A stretch of 44,033 bases of DNA, from assembly GCA_015068615.1 (NCBI GenBank), contig SVKE01000005.1, forward strand, positions 1 to 44,033, read 5' to 3'. This DNA is from Oscillospiraceae bacterium (GTDB lineage Bacteria; Bacillota; Clostridia; UBA1381; UBA9506). The translations under genes and the position numbers were made by a program. Of the stretch, positions 16,309 through 26,550 are shown piece by piece (the stretch's first letter is position 1; the number at the start of each line of letters is the position of its first letter). The notes beneath the pieces are model-generated. The model saw only the letters and a program-made list of their open reading frames with translations, did not search any database and was not told the origin of the DNA.

Positions 16309-19300
16309 ATGAATACGGTCAGAAGAATTTTTGTTGAGAAGAAAAAGGGCTTTGATGTAGAGGCCCGGCAGCTGTTTCGGGATCTAAAGGAAAACCTGAA
16401 TCTTACCGCGCTGTCCGGCGTGCGCATTGTGCAGCGCTACGATGTACAGGGCGTTTCCGATAATGCCTTTGCAGCCGCCCGAACCACCATTTTCAGTGAG
16501 CCGCCGGTGGATGAGGTGTATGACGAAAGCTTCCCTCTGCCGGATGGTGCAAGTTACTTTATCACCGCGTTGCTGCCCGGTCAGTATGACCAGCGTGCAG
16601 ATTCTGCCGCCGAATGCGTGCAGCTGCTGACACAGCAGGCCCGCCCGGCTGTGCAGGCCGCCCGGCTGATTATTTTAGAGGGCGCCCTGTCTGACGCAGA
16701 GGTCTCGGCTGTTAAGAAATACTATATTAACCCGGTGGAGGCTCATGAGGTTTCGGCAGAAAAGCCCGAAAGTCTTGAGGTGCACGCCGAGATGCCGGAA
16801 AACGTCCCCATTGTGGCCGGCTTTTCGCAGATGGATGAGGCCGGACTGGTTACATTACTCCGGCAATACGGCTTTGCCATGGATGTGGACGACCTGGTGT
16901 TCTGCCGCAACTACTTCCGCGACACAGAGCACAGAGACCCCACACTGACAGAGCTGCGTATGATTGATACCTACTGGTCTGACCATTGCCGTCATACCAC
17001 GTTTTTGACGGAAATTACCGATATTGATGCCTCCGGCGCACCGGCGCGCATGCTGGAGGCTCTGGAGGATTATCAGGATGCCCGCAAGGTGCTCTATCAG
17101 GGCAGGGATAAGACCTTGTGCCTGATGGACCTAGGCACCATTGCTGCCAAAAAGCTGAAGCAGGAGGGCTATCTTGAAAGACTGGATCAGTCTGAGGAAA
17201 TCAATGCCTGCAGCATTGAAGTGGAAGTGGACGTCGATGGCAAAAAAGAGCCCTGGCTTATTATGTTTAAAAATGAAACACACAATCATCCTACGGAAAT
17301 TGAGCCCTTCGGCGGTGCTGCGACCTGCTTGGGCGGCGCAATTCGCGATCCCCTGTCCGGCCGATCCTATGTCTATCAGGCAATGCGTGTCACCGGTTCG
17401 GGCGATCCGCGCAAGACCATGGCAGAGACCCTGCCCGGCAAGCTGATGCAACGCAAAATCAGCACCGGCGCTGCTGCCGGCTACAGCTCCTATGGCAACC
17501 AGATTGGCCTTGCGACCGGTCAGGTCACCGAGATTTATGACGAGGGCTATGTCGCAAAGCGTATGGAGATTGGCGCTGTGATTGCTGCAGCTCCGAAGAA
17601 AAATGTTGTTCGTTTACGCCCTGAGCCGGAGGATGTCATCATTCTTTTGGGCGGTCGTACCGGCCGCGATGGCTGCGGCGGTGCCACAGGCTCTTCCAAG
17701 GCACATGACGATCACTCCTTAGAGTCCTGCGGTGCCGAGGTGCAAAAGGGTAACGCGCCCGTAGAGCGCAAGCTGCAGCGCCTGTTCCGCAAGGAGGAGG
17801 CCGCCCGGCTGATTAAGCGCTGTAACGACTTTGGCGCCGGCGGTGTTTCCGTTGCCGTGGGCGAGCTGGCAGACGGTCTGTTTATTGACCTTGATAAGGT
17901 ACCCAAAAAGTACGAAGGCCTAGACGGCACAGAGCTCGCCATCAGCGAGTCGCAGGAGCGCATGGCCGTGGTGGTAGCCCCTGCCGACGAGGCACGCTTT
18001 ATGGAGCTGGCTCACGAGGAAAATCTGGAGGCCACCCGCGTTGCTGTTGTCACCGAGGAGCCACGGCTTAAAATGCAATGGCGCGGCGAGCTGATTTGCA
18101 ATATTTCCCGTGCATTTTTAAATACCAACGGCGCCGCCAAGCGCACAACTGTTTCAATCAGTGCGCCCGAGGCTCCGTCCTATTTTACCGCAGAAACTCC
18201 ACAGGATATAAAGGCTGCATGGCTTTCCATGCTCTCTGATTTAAATGTTTGTTCTCAAAAGGGTCTGGTTGAGCGGTTTGACGCCTCCATTGGGCACGGC
18301 ACCATACTCATGCCCTTCGGCGGTCTGCATCAGCTAACTCCGGAGGATTGCATGGCAGCCAAGGTGCCCGTTCCCGGCGAAACAGATACGGCAACCCTGA
18401 TGTCCTTCGGCTATCAGCCCCGCCTGTTCCGCGAAAGCCCCTTTGATGGCGCTGTGTATGCCGTAACAGAATCTTTGGCTAAAATCGTGGCTGCCGGCGG
18501 TGACCGCAAGGACGTATATCTCACCTTCCAGGAATATTTTGCTCGTCCCGGCAGCGAGCCAAGCCGCTGGGGCTTGCCCTTTGCGGCTCTTCTGGGCGCA
18601 TATAGGGCGCAGACGGCTCTGGGCATTGCCGCCATCGGTGGTAAAGACTCCATGTCCGGCTCGTTTAACGATTTAGACGTGCCTCCCACGCTGGTTTCCT
18701 TTGCCGTGGCACCCGTCAGCGCAAAGGCTGTTGTTTCCGGCGCGCTGAAGGAAGCCGGCAGCGCTCTGTGGCTGATTATCCCGGATCGCAGCGCAGACGG
18801 ACTCCCTGATTTTGACGATATGAAGCAAAAATACGATTATGTGCACGAGCTGATTGCCTCCGGCAAGGTGCGGGCCTCCTATACCGTTCGCGAGGGCGGT
18901 ATTGCGGCCAGCCTTTCCAAAATGGCCTTTGGTAACAAAATCGGCATAGAGCTTTCTGCCGATGCAATGAGTCGCCTCTTTGTACCCGAGCTGGGTGCCA
19001 TCATCTTAGAAACCGCGGCAGATGAAGCCATCCATGGGATTAAGCTGGGCCGCACCGTGAAGGAGCCTGTTATCAAGGCCGGTGACGTTAGCCTTTCCAT
19101 TGACGAGCTGCTTTCTGTTTGGCAGGCACCCTTAGAGGGCGTATTCCCCACGGCCACCAAGGCAGAAGCAAAGGAGGTTCCTGCTTTTACGGGCAAGACT
19201 TCTTCTGTGATTGTGGCAAAATCAAAAATTGCACGGCCAAAGGTGTTTATTCCGGTGTTCCCCGGAACAAACTGTGAGTATGACTCTGCCAAGGCCTTTA

Positions 19301-20031
19301 ACGATGCCGGTGCGCAAAGCGATATTTTTGTATTGAAAAATCTGACCCCGAAGGACATTACCGAATCGGTTGCCGAAATGGTTAAGCGTATTAAGAGCAG
19401 CCAGATTATTATGATTCCCGGCGGCTTTTCTGCCGGTGATGAGCCGGAGGGCTCTGGTAAATTTATTGCCACCGTGTTCCGCAATCCCGCCATCCGGGAT
19501 GCCGTAACCGAGCTCTTAGAGCAGCGTGACGGCCTGATGCTGGGTATTTGTAACGGCTTCCAGGCCTTGATAAAGCTGGGACTTTTACCCTATGGAAAAA
19601 TCTGTGATCTGGAGGCAGATTCTCCCACGTTGACCTACAACGAAATTGGACGCCATGTGTCCCAGATGGTCTATACCCGCGTGGCCTCCTGCCTGTCGCC
19701 GTGGCTAGCCGAATCCAAAATCGGCGATATTCACGCCATTCCCGTTTCCCACGGCGAAGGTCGCTTTGTGGCAAGTGAGGCATGGGTGAAGCGGCTAGCT
19801 GAGAACGGCCAGATTGCCACCCAGTATGTAGATCTGTCCGGTGCGCCGGTACAGACAACACCCTTTAACCCCAACGGCTCCGTGTGCGCTATTGAAGGCA
19901 TTACCAGCCCCGATGGCCGTATTCTGGGTAAAATGGCACATTCCGAGCGCAAGGGTGGGGAAGTGGCAAAGAACATTATTGGCAATCAGGAGCAAAAGCT
20001 GTTTATTTCCGGCGTTAAATATTTCTCATAA
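16309..20031 (+). CDS. purL: Phosphoribosylformylglycinamidine synthase, single chain
   Basis: Step four of purine synthesis: FGAR + Gln + ATP to FGAM. It has 1240 residues, as in the single-chain enzymes of Clostridia and streptococci. In order: an N-terminal PurS-like part; the PurL core with DTYWSDHCRHTTF (about 222-234), FKNETHNHPTEIEPFGGAAT and GGRTGRDGCGGATGS; and the second AIRS-like half with AIGGKDSMSGSF. The C-terminal glutaminase has FPGTNCEYDSA, IPGGFSAGDEPEGSGK, nucleophile Cys1081 in LGICNGFQALI, and SHGEGRF. The ATG at 16309 has TTGGAG upstream; a start eight codons earlier overlaps the previous gene. Not clustered with other pur genes, but followed by a purine salvage gene. 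Confidence 0.97.
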   Translation: MNTVRRIFVEKKKGFDVEARQLFRDLKENLNLTALSGVRIVQRYDVQGVSDNAFAAARTTIFSEPPVDEVYDESFPLPDGASYFITALLPGQYDQRADSAAECVQLLTQQARPAVQAARLIILEGALSDAEVSAVKKYYINPVEAHEVSAEKPESLEVHAEMPENVPIVAGFSQMDEAGLVTLLRQYGFAMDVDDLVFCRNYFRDTEHRDPTLTELRMIDTYWSDHCRHTTFLTEITDIDASGAPARMLEALEDYQDARKVLYQGRDKTLCLMDLGTIAAKKLKQEGYLERLDQSEEINACSIEVEVDVDGKKEPWLIMFKNETHNHPTEIEPFGGAATCLGGAIRDPLSGRSYVYQAMRVTGSGDPRKTMAETLPGKLMQRKISTGAAAGYSSYGNQIGLATGQVTEIYDEGYVAKRMEIGAVIAAAPKKNVVRLRPEPEDVIILLGGRTGRDGCGGATGSSKAHDDHSLESCGAEVQKGNAPVERKLQRLFRKEEAARLIKRCNDFGAGGVSVAVGELADGLFIDLDKVPKKYEGLDGTELAISESQERMAVVVAPADEARFMELAHEENLEATRVAVVTEEPRLKMQWRGELICNISRAFLNTNGAAKRTTVSISAPEAPSYFTAETPQDIKAAWLSMLSDLNVCSQKGLVERFDASIGHGTILMPFGGLHQLTPEDCMAAKVPVPGETDTATLMSFGYQPRLFRESPFDGAVYAVTESLAKIVAAGGDRKDVYLTFQEYFARPGSEPSRWGLPFAALLGAYRAQTALGIAAIGGKDSMSGSFNDLDVPPTLVSFAVAPVSAKAVVSGALKEAGSALWLIIPDRSADGLPDFDDMKQKYDYVHELIASGKVRASYTVREGGIAASLSKMAFGNKIGIELSADAMSRLFVPELGAIILETAADEAIHGIKLGRTVKEPVIKAGDVSLSIDELLSVWQAPLEGVFPTATKAEAKEVPAFTGKTSSVIVAKSKIARPKVFIPVFPGTNCEYDSAKAFNDAGAQSDIFVLKNLTPKDITESVAEMVKRIKSSQIIMIPGGFSAGDEPEGSGKFIATVFRNPAIRDAVTELLEQRDGLMLGICNGFQALIKLGLLPYGKICDLEADSPTLTYNEIGRHVSQMVYTRVASCLSPWLAESKIGDIHAIPVSHGEGRFVASEAWVKRLAENGQIATQYVDLSGAPVQTTPFNPNGSVCAIEGITSPDGRILGKMAHSERKGGEVAKNIIGNQEQKLFISGVKYFS

Positions 20032-20048
20032 TAGCAGGAGGGTGCTTC

Positions 20049-20849
20049 ATGCTGCAAAAGCTTAACGAAGCCGCAGATTATATCCGCAGTAAACTACAAA
20101 TCCGGCCCGAAATTGCGCTGGTTTTAGGCACCGGTCTAGGAGACTTTGCCGCAGAGCTTACCGGCTCTGTGGTAATCCCCTATGCTGACATTCCGCATTT
20201 TCCTGTCAGCACAGCCCCCTACCACAAAGGGCAGCTGGTGGCAGGGGAGCTCGCCGGAAAGCCTGTTTTAATTATGCAGGGCCGCTTTCATTACTATGAG
20301 GGCTACACCATGGAGCAGGCGGCCTTTCCCGTGCGGGTGTTCTGCCTTTTAGGCATTAAAACCCTGATTCTCACCAATGCGGTAGGTGCCATTAACACCG
20401 ACTATCGTGTGGGAGATTTAATGATGATTGAGGATCACATTAAATTTTTTAACGACTCCCCTCTGCGCGGCTCGAACTTAGACAGCTTCGGTCCCCGTTT
20501 TAACGATATGAGCAATGCATACACGAAGAAGCTGCGGGATTTGGCGCGGGAGATAGCGGAAACGATGCATATTCCTTTAAAAGAAGGCGTCTATGCATAC
20601 ATGCCCGGCCCCAGCTATGAAACACCGGCAGAAATTCGCATGCTGCGTACGCTGGGCGCCGATGTGGTTGGTATGTCCACCGTGCCGGAGGTGCTGGCTG
20701 CCGCCCATGCCGGCATGCAGATTTTCGGCCTTTCCTTCTGCGTTAATATGGCTGCCGGAATTGAAAAGGAAATTACGCATATTGGCTTTAGCAAAGCCGG
20801 AATTGAACACTTTACAAAGCTTATGTGTAAAATGATTAAGGACATGTAA
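20049..20849 (+). CDS. punA: Purine-nucleoside phosphorylase
   Basis: A 266-residue trimeric-type PNP that phosphorolyses inosine/guanosine to base and ribose-1-phosphate. Family motifs are LVLGTGLGDFA, the phosphate-site GRFHYYEGY, LTNAVGAINTDY, GPSYETPAEIRMLRTLGADVVGMSTVPE (the long PNP signature), and FCVNMAAGI near the C-terminus. Length is normal. It lies 17 bases after purL with AGGAGGG upstream of ATG, so synthesis and salvage of purines are likely on one transcript. Confidence 0.95.
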   Translation: MLQKLNEAADYIRSKLQIRPEIALVLGTGLGDFAAELTGSVVIPYADIPHFPVSTAPYHKGQLVAGELAGKPVLIMQGRFHYYEGYTMEQAAFPVRVFCLLGIKTLILTNAVGAINTDYRVGDLMMIEDHIKFFNDSPLRGSNLDSFGPRFNDMSNAYTKKLRDLAREIAETMHIPLKEGVYAYMPGPSYETPAEIRMLRTLGADVVGMSTVPEVLAAAHAGMQIFGLSFCVNMAAGIEKEITHIGFSKAGIEHFTKLMCKMIKDM

Positions 20850-20906
20850 ACTATAATTTATCTACAACGCAAAATACAAGACGTAGTCTTATCCAATGGA
20901 GGATAT

Positions 20907-22712
20907 ATGGTCAATCAGAAAAACATAAGAAATTTTTCCATTATTGCACATATCGACCACGGCAAATCCACTCTGGCCGACCGTTTGCTTGAAAAAACAG
21001 GCCTTTTAACCGAGCGCGAAATGGAGGCGCAGGTGCTTGATAATATGGATTTAGAGCGCGAGCGCGGCATTACCATCAAGGCTCGCGCTGTTCGTCTTTT
21101 ATACCGCGCCACCGACGGGGAGGAATATGTATTAAACCTTATTGATACCCCCGGTCATGTGGACTTTAACTACGAGGTATCTCGGAGCCTGGCGGCCTGC
21201 GAGGGTGCTCTTTTGGTGGTGGATGCCGCCCAGGGCATCGAGGCACAGACTCTTGCCAATACGTATCTTGCGCTGGATCACGATTTGGAAATTCTGCCTG
21301 TTGTAAATAAAATTGACCTACCGGCGGCACAACCGGAGGTTGTCATCGGCGAGATTGAGAACATCATTGGCATCCCCGCCGAGCACGCGCCGAAAATCTC
21401 CGCAAAAAACGGCATTGGCATTGAGGCTGTGCTGGAGCAGATTGTTAAGGATGTGCCACCGCCTGCGGGTGACCCGTCGGCGCCTCTTTCCGCCTTGATT
21501 TTTGATAGCTTTTATGACCCCTACAAAGGAGTTATCATTTACTTCCGTGTGATGGACGGCACGCTCAAAACCGGCGACATTATCCGTTTGATGGCAACAG
21601 AGAAGGAATTTGAAGTAGTGGAGCTGGGGTACTTACATCCAAACGGCTTTTTAAAATGCGATTCTCTTTCTGCCGGTGAGGTTGGTTACCTGACCGCCTC
21701 GATTAAAAATGTATCCGATACCCGCGTGGGTGATACCATAACCCTGAAAAACCGCCCCACAAAGGAACCTCTTGCCGGTTATAAGCAGGTCAACCCCATG
21801 GTGTTCTGCGGTATTTATCCGGCAGACGGTGCCCGTTATGACGATTTGCGAGATGCTCTTGCCAAGCTGCAATTAAACGACGCTTCTCTTTCCTATGAGC
21901 CGGAGACCTCCGTAGCGCTGGGCTTTGGCTTTCGCTGCGGCTTTTTGGGTCTTTTGCACATGGAAATTATGCAGGAGCGTTTAGAGCGTGAATACAATCT
22001 GGATTTGGTCACCACCGCACCCAGCGTTGTATATAAAGTGAAGAAAACCAACGGCGAGGAGCTTTGGATTTCAAACCCGACTAACATGCCCTCCGGCAGC
22101 GAGATTCTCTATATGGAGGAGCCCATGGTAAAGGCCGACATCATGACTCCCACCGAGTTTGTGGGCAGCGTGATGGAGCTTTGTCAGGATCGCCGGGGCG
22201 TTTATCACAACATGACCTACATTGATACAGACAGGGCACAGCTGCATTACGACCTGCCCTTAAACGAAATTATCTACGACTTTTTTGATGCATTAAAGTC
22301 CCGCACCCGCGGCTATGCGTCATTTGACTATGAAATGACCGGCTATGCAAAATCCGAGCTGGTGAAGCTGGATATTCTCTTAAACGGCGACATGGTAGAT
22401 GCCCTTTCCTTTATTGTGCATTCCTCCAAATCCTATGCCCGGGGCCGGAAGATTGCAGAAAAGCTGAAGGCGGCCATCCCCCGTCAGCTATTTGAAATTC
22501 CCATTCAGGCGGCCATCGGCAATAAAATTATTGCCCGCGAAACCGTCAAGGCCATGCGCAAGGATGTGCTGGCCAAGTGCTACGGCGGTGACATCACCCG
22601 AAAGAAAAAGCTCTTGGAAAAACAGAAGGAGGGCAAAAAGCGGATGCGTCAGGTGGGCAGCGTAGAGGTGCCGCAGGAGGCCTTTATGTCCGTGCTGAAG
22701 CTGGACGAATAG
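20907..22712 (+). CDS. lepA: Translation elongation factor 4 (LepA)
   Basis: A ribosome-binding GTPase of 601 residues. G1 is [14 protein letters not shown] (14-27), switch I/G2 [10 protein letters not shown]3 DTPGHVDF and G4 NKIDLPAA. The elongation-factor domain II and the LepA-specific C-terminal part follow, the latter with [27 protein letters not shown] and [23 protein letters not shown]. Full length. TGGAGG precedes the ATG. A small hairpin AAGAC/GTCTT lies in the 57-base gap after punA. In many Bacillota lepA is followed by hemW, as here. Confidence 0.97.
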   Translation: MVNQKNIRNFSIIAHIDHGKSTLADRLLEKTGLLTEREMEAQVLDNMDLERERGITIKARAVRLLYRATDGEEYVLNLIDTPGHVDFNYEVSRSLAACEGALLVVDAAQGIEAQTLANTYLALDHDLEILPVVNKIDLPAAQPEVVIGEIENIIGIPAEHAPKISAKNGIGIEAVLEQIVKDVPPPAGDPSAPLSALIFDSFYDPYKGVIIYFRVMDGTLKTGDIIRLMATEKEFEVVELGYLHPNGFLKCDSLSAGEVGYLTASIKNVSDTRVGDTITLKNRPTKEPLAGYKQVNPMVFCGIYPADGARYDDLRDALAKLQLNDASLSYEPETSVALGFGFRCGFLGLLHMEIMQERLEREYNLDLVTTAPSVVYKVKKTNGEELWISNPTNMPSGSEILYMEEPMVKADIMTPTEFVGSVMELCQDRRGVYHNMTYIDTDRAQLHYDLPLNEIIYDFFDALKSRTRGYASFDYEMTGYAKSELVKLDILLNGDMVDALSFIVHSSKSYARGRKIAEKLKAAIPRQLFEIPIQAAIGNKIIARETVKAMRKDVLAKCYGGDITRKKKLLEKQKEGKKRMRQVGSVEVPQEAFMSVLKLDE

Positions 22713-22773
22713 ATAGGTGCATGGCTTTTTTGAAGCCTGTCCCGCTCCAAATTCCCGAAAGAAAGGTAAAAAA

Positions 22774-23886
22774 ATGACCGGTATTTACATTCATTTTCCC
22801 TTTTGTATTAAAAAATGCAATTACTGCGATTTTGTTTCCTACGAGAACCGACTCACAGAGGGAGAGCGCTATGTTTCGGCGTTGCTTTTGGAAATGGAGG
22901 AATATCGCGGAGAAAAAGCGGATACAGTATACCTTGGCGGTGGTACGCCCACGGCCCTGTCGCCACAGCTCCTTGCCCGGGTGCTTCACGGCGTGCGAGA
23001 TTGCTTTTCTCTCTGCCCCGATGCAGAAATTACCGTTGAGGCCAATCCCGGCACCTGTGACCGGGAGGCCTTTTTACAATTAAAAGAAGCCGGTGTAAAC
23101 CGAATCAGCCTGGGTGTGCAGTCCTTTGTGGATGAGGAACTGTCGCTTTTGGGACGAATTCACTCGGCAAAAGAGGCAGAGGAAGCCGCAGAGAATGTTC
23201 GCAAGGCGGGTATTTTAAATCTGAGTCTGGATTTCATGTTTTCCACCCCGGCGCAAACCAGGGAGAGTCTTACGTATTCGCTCGATACCGCCCTTGCTCT
23301 TCATCCCCAGCATCTTTCCTGCTATAGCCTGACGCTAAGCGAAGGAACCCCCTTGGAAAAAGCCGTAAGCCGCGGCGAGCTGCTTTTGCCCGATGAAGAA
23401 GCAGACAGAGAATTATATCATTTTCTTACTGCATACCTAGAAAAGCGCGGATACCATCGCTATGAAATATCCAATTTTGCCCGCGAGGGCTTTATGTCCC
23501 GTCACAACACAAAATATTGGCAGCGTGAGCCATATATCGGCCTGGGGGTAGCCGCACACTCCTTCTTCCGTGGGTGCCGCTATGAAAATCCTGCCTCTCT
23601 GCCGGCTTATTACAGGCGGACAGAGCAAGGCCTGCGCCCTGCGGGAGTTCCGGTTACGCCGGAGGATGCCAGGGCCGAATTTTTCTTTTTGGGGCTGCGC
23701 CAGACAAGGTGCGGCGTTACCCGCCGGGATTTTTTCAAATGCTTTGGCATGCCCCTTGAGGACTGCTACGGCGCGACCGTTCAAAAGCTTTGCGCTCTTG
23801 GACTTTTGGAGGATGACGGTGAGACGCTGCGACTTACAGAGCGCGGTATTGACGTTTCAAACGCCGTGTTCTGCGAATTTCTGTAA
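22774..23886 (+). CDS. hemW: Radical SAM heme chaperone HemW
   Basis: A 370-residue protein related to oxygen-independent coproporphyrinogen III oxidase. The N-terminus is typical of HemW (YIHFPFCIKKCNYC), with the [4Fe-4S] cysteines at 11, 15 and 18. The extra Cys of true HemN is replaced, in line with a heme chaperone rather than an oxidase. YLGGGTPTAL, VEANPGTC and ISLGVQSF follow. The C-terminal HemN_C domain ends LRLTERGIDVSNAVFCEFL. The ATG at 22774 with AAAGG upstream fixes the start; the frame extends 19 codons further upstream without support. Located directly after lepA. Confidence 0.93.
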   Translation: MTGIYIHFPFCIKKCNYCDFVSYENRLTEGERYVSALLLEMEEYRGEKADTVYLGGGTPTALSPQLLARVLHGVRDCFSLCPDAEITVEANPGTCDREAFLQLKEAGVNRISLGVQSFVDEELSLLGRIHSAKEAEEAAENVRKAGILNLSLDFMFSTPAQTRESLTYSLDTALALHPQHLSCYSLTLSEGTPLEKAVSRGELLLPDEEADRELYHFLTAYLEKRGYHRYEISNFAREGFMSRHNTKYWQREPYIGLGVAAHSFFRGCRYENPASLPAYYRRTEQGLRPAGVPVTPEDARAEFFFLGLRQTRCGVTRRDFFKCFGMPLEDCYGATVQKLCALGLLEDDGETLRLTERGIDVSNAVFCEFL

Positions 23887-23917
23887 GCCTGACGACACCT
23901 TAAAGGGAGGTTTTTTT

Positions 23918-25447
23918 GTGCATAAAAAGTGGTTTAGAATTGTTTTTCGACAGCGCGTTTTTGTGATTCTTCTGCTCCTTTTACAGGTCTGTCTGATGGT
24001 TTTTACCGTATATAGCTCCAGCCGCACCTATAAATGGATTCACTACTTTTTATATGTTGTCAGCATCGTTGTCGTGCTGCACATTATTTCCACATCGCAA
24101 AAACCCTCTTACAAGCTGATTTGGTCCGTTACCATTCTGCTTTTTCCGCTCTTTGGCGGCCTTCTTTATATTTTTATCCGGCTACAAACCCTTTCTCCGG
24201 GTTTTCGGCGGTTCTTTTCCGAGGCTGAAAAGCGGACACTTCCCCTTTTTAAACAGGATGAAAAAACCGACCGCGCCCTGCAGGATGCTGCTCCTGCATA
24301 TAAGACGCTGGCACATTATTTAATTAAAACCTGCCGTCTTTGCGCCTACCCCAACCGGCACGTGGAGTTTTTATCCCCCGGCGAGGAGAAATTTGCCCGA
24401 ATGCTGGAGGCTTTACGGGGTGCAAAGCGCTTTATTTTTCTGGAATATTTTATTATCTCCGAAGGAGAGATGTGGTCCGCTATTTTAGAAATTCTAAAAG
24501 ATAAGGCCGCTGCGGGTGTGGACGTGCGTCTGATTTACGATGATTTGGGCTGTTTTATGAAGCTCCCCATTGATTTTCAAAAGCAAATGGAGGCGTATGG
24601 CATTAAATGCCGCATTTTTAACAAATTCCGCCCCGCTCTTTCTACCCTGCAAAACAACCGCGACCATCGAAAAATTGCCGTAATAGACGGAGAATGGGCC
24701 TTCACAGGAGGCATTAACATAGGAGACGAATATATTAACAAAGCCTCCTTGCTCGGCCATTGGAAGGATGCCTCCCTGCTCCTGGGCGGCGAGGCTGTCA
24801 ACAGCTTTACATTGATGTTTTTAATCATGTGGCAGGCCCTTACCGGCAAGCAGGAGGAGGCCTCTCCCTTTCTGACGGCACCCAAGGATGCTCCCGCCGA
24901 GGATGGCTTTGTTATCCCTTACTGCGACAATCCCATAGATGATGAATACGTTGGCGAGCAGGTATATATGAATATGATTACCGGTGCGCGGCAGTATTTA
25001 TATATTGAAACACCCTATCTGATTCTTGATGACAGCGTGACCGCCGCGTTGATTTTGGCTGCCAAAAGCGGAGTGGATGTGCGGATTATCACACCGCATT
25101 CGCCGGATAAGTGGTATGTGCATATGACCACTCGCTCTTATTACCGGGATTTGATTCGGGGCGGGGTTAAAATTTATGAATATACCCCCGGCTTTATCCA
25201 TTCTAAGGTCATGGTGGCTGACGATATGGTAGCTGTCGTGGGCAGCATTAATCTTGATTTCCGGAGCCTTTATCTGCATTTTGAATGCGGTAGCCTTTTA
25301 CTGCAAACAAAGGCAGTGCTGGATATAAAAGAGGATTTTTTAAACACCTTAGACGGCTGTGAGCAGGTCAGCGAAAAGGCCTGCCGGGTCGGCTTTGTAA
25401 AAAAGGTCATGCAGAGCGTGCTGCGTCTGCTGGCCCCTTTGATGTGA
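23918..25447 (+). CDS. cls: Cardiolipin synthase
   Basis: A membrane phospholipase-D-superfamily enzyme joining two phosphatidylglycerols. The start is a GTG at 23918 with GGGAGG seven bases upstream; the longer frame overlaps hemW. It gives 509 residues, as usual. Two N-terminal membrane helices (VFVILLLLLQVCLMVF and a second near 50-90) precede two HKD motifs, DHRKIAVIDGEWAFTGG (His250) and HSKVMVADDMVAVVGS (His428). The C-terminus ends with a short hydrophobic tail. It sits 31 bases after hemW and 4 bases before the next gene. Confidence 0.95.
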   Translation: MHKKWFRIVFRQRVFVILLLLLQVCLMVFTVYSSSRTYKWIHYFLYVVSIVVVLHIISTSQKPSYKLIWSVTILLFPLFGGLLYIFIRLQTLSPGFRRFFSEAEKRTLPLFKQDEKTDRALQDAAPAYKTLAHYLIKTCRLCAYPNRHVEFLSPGEEKFARMLEALRGAKRFIFLEYFIISEGEMWSAILEILKDKAAAGVDVRLIYDDLGCFMKLPIDFQKQMEAYGIKCRIFNKFRPALSTLQNNRDHRKIAVIDGEWAFTGGINIGDEYINKASLLGHWKDASLLLGGEAVNSFTLMFLIMWQALTGKQEEASPFLTAPKDAPAEDGFVIPYCDNPIDDEYVGEQVYMNMITGARQYLYIETPYLILDDSVTAALILAAKSGVDVRIITPHSPDKWYVHMTTRSYYRDLIRGGVKIYEYTPGFIHSKVMVADDMVAVVGSINLDFRSLYLHFECGSLLLQTKAVLDIKEDFLNTLDGCEQVSEKACRVGFVKKVMQSVLRLLAPLM

Positions 25448-25451
25448 TGCT

Positions 25452-26387
25452 ATGAAAGTGATTACGATTAACGAAAATGATGCAGGACAGCGCGTAGATA
25501 AGTTTTTAACAAAATTCTTGCCGGCCATGCCAAAAAGTCTTTTGTATAAGCAGCTGCGCAAAAAACGCATTAAGCGAAACAAAAAGGCTCTTAGTGCACA
25601 GGATATTCTGGCTGCTGGTGATGAGCTTTATTTGTATATAAACGATGAGTTTTTTACGGAGCAACCGGCCGAGCTGCCGGCCGCAGCGCCTTCTCCTGTG
25701 ATTGTGTATGAGGATGAAAACCTGCTGATATGTGATAAGCCGGCGGGGCAGCCCTCTCACGGTGGCGATGCCTCCCTGTTAGCCGGCATTCAATACTATC
25801 TGTATCAAAATGGAGCATATCACCCAGAAAGGGAGCAAAGCTTCCGCCCCGCGCTCTCCAACCGGCTGGACAGAAACACCCGCGGCCTGGTGCTGGCCGC
25901 CAAAAACGCGGCCTGTCTGCGTGCCTTGAATGAAAAAATAAAAAACGGAGATATTGTCAAATCCTATCTGGCGCTGGCAAACGGAAGCTTTAGCCATAAA
26001 ACAGGGCGGCTGACGGATTACCTGCTGGCAGATCCCGCAGAAAACCGCGTGCACATTGTTTCACAAAAAACATTGGGTGCAAAGTGCGCCGTCACGGAAT
26101 ATGAGGTGCTCAAGACCGGTGGAGGACTGTCTCTGCTTAAATTAACCCTACTGACCGGACGCAAGCACCAAATCCGTGTGCAGCTGGCCCATGCGGGTCA
26201 TCCCCTTGTGGGGGATACAAAATATGGCGCTCCCAAGGATGCCCGCTTTTCCTATCAGGCTCTTTGTGCCTGCAGTCTGCACTTTAACTTTATAGATGAG
26301 GAAGGCCCGCTACGGAATATCGCGGGTAAAACCATAGATATAAAGGAAGATGAGTATTTAAAATTGATAACGATTGACTGTTTTTGA
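25452..26387 (+). CDS. RluA-family rRNA pseudouridine synthase
   Basis: A 311-residue enzyme that isomerises specific uridines in rRNA. The N-terminal S4-like RNA-binding domain (QRVDKFLTKFLPAMPKSLL ... KRIKRNKKA) precedes the catalytic domain with CDKPAGQPSHGG, the catalytic Asp in SNRLDRNTRGLVLAAK, and KLTLLTGRKHQIRVQLAHAGHPLVGDTKYG. It is most like RluC/RluD-type members, but the target position cannot be assigned. The gap after cls is 4 bases with no good ribosome binding site, suggesting coupling. Convergent with serS across repeat copy B; 26388-26523 holds only a small GGCGTT/AACGCC hairpin. Confidence 0.9.
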   Translation: MKVITINENDAGQRVDKFLTKFLPAMPKSLLYKQLRKKRIKRNKKALSAQDILAAGDELYLYINDEFFTEQPAELPAAAPSPVIVYEDENLLICDKPAGQPSHGGDASLLAGIQYYLYQNGAYHPEREQSFRPALSNRLDRNTRGLVLAAKNAACLRALNEKIKNGDIVKSYLALANGSFSHKTGRLTDYLLADPAENRVHIVSQKTLGAKCAVTEYEVLKTGGGLSLLKLTLLTGRKHQIRVQLAHAGHPLVGDTKYGAPKDARFSYQALCACSLHFNFIDEEGPLRNIAGKTIDIKEDEYLKLITIDCF

Positions 26388-26523
26388 TGTTGCATTTTTT
26401 TGGCTCGGGCGTTAGAGATGAACGCCTGCAGACCTCGGACATATCCATAGATCCGGGGCTTTCTGAGCTACTTTAAAAAATAGAAATCTTTTAAGGGCAG
26501 AAACAGTTTTCGTCCACCTTAAA

Positions 26524-26550
26524 GGGGCTGTAGCAAAATGCTACAGCCCC
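26524..26550. terminator. Terminal hairpin of repeat copy B
   Basis: 11-bp stem GGGGCTGTAGC with 5-base loop. It is followed by TTT on the plus strand (for the RluA gene) and by TTTAAGG on the minus strand (for serS). Confidence 0.65.

Noticed and set aside
23570-23917. Extension of the cardiolipin synthase frame upstream into hemW
   Set aside because: It overlaps hemW by over 300 bases. The GTG at 23918 has an ideal GGGAGG and gives the normal family length.
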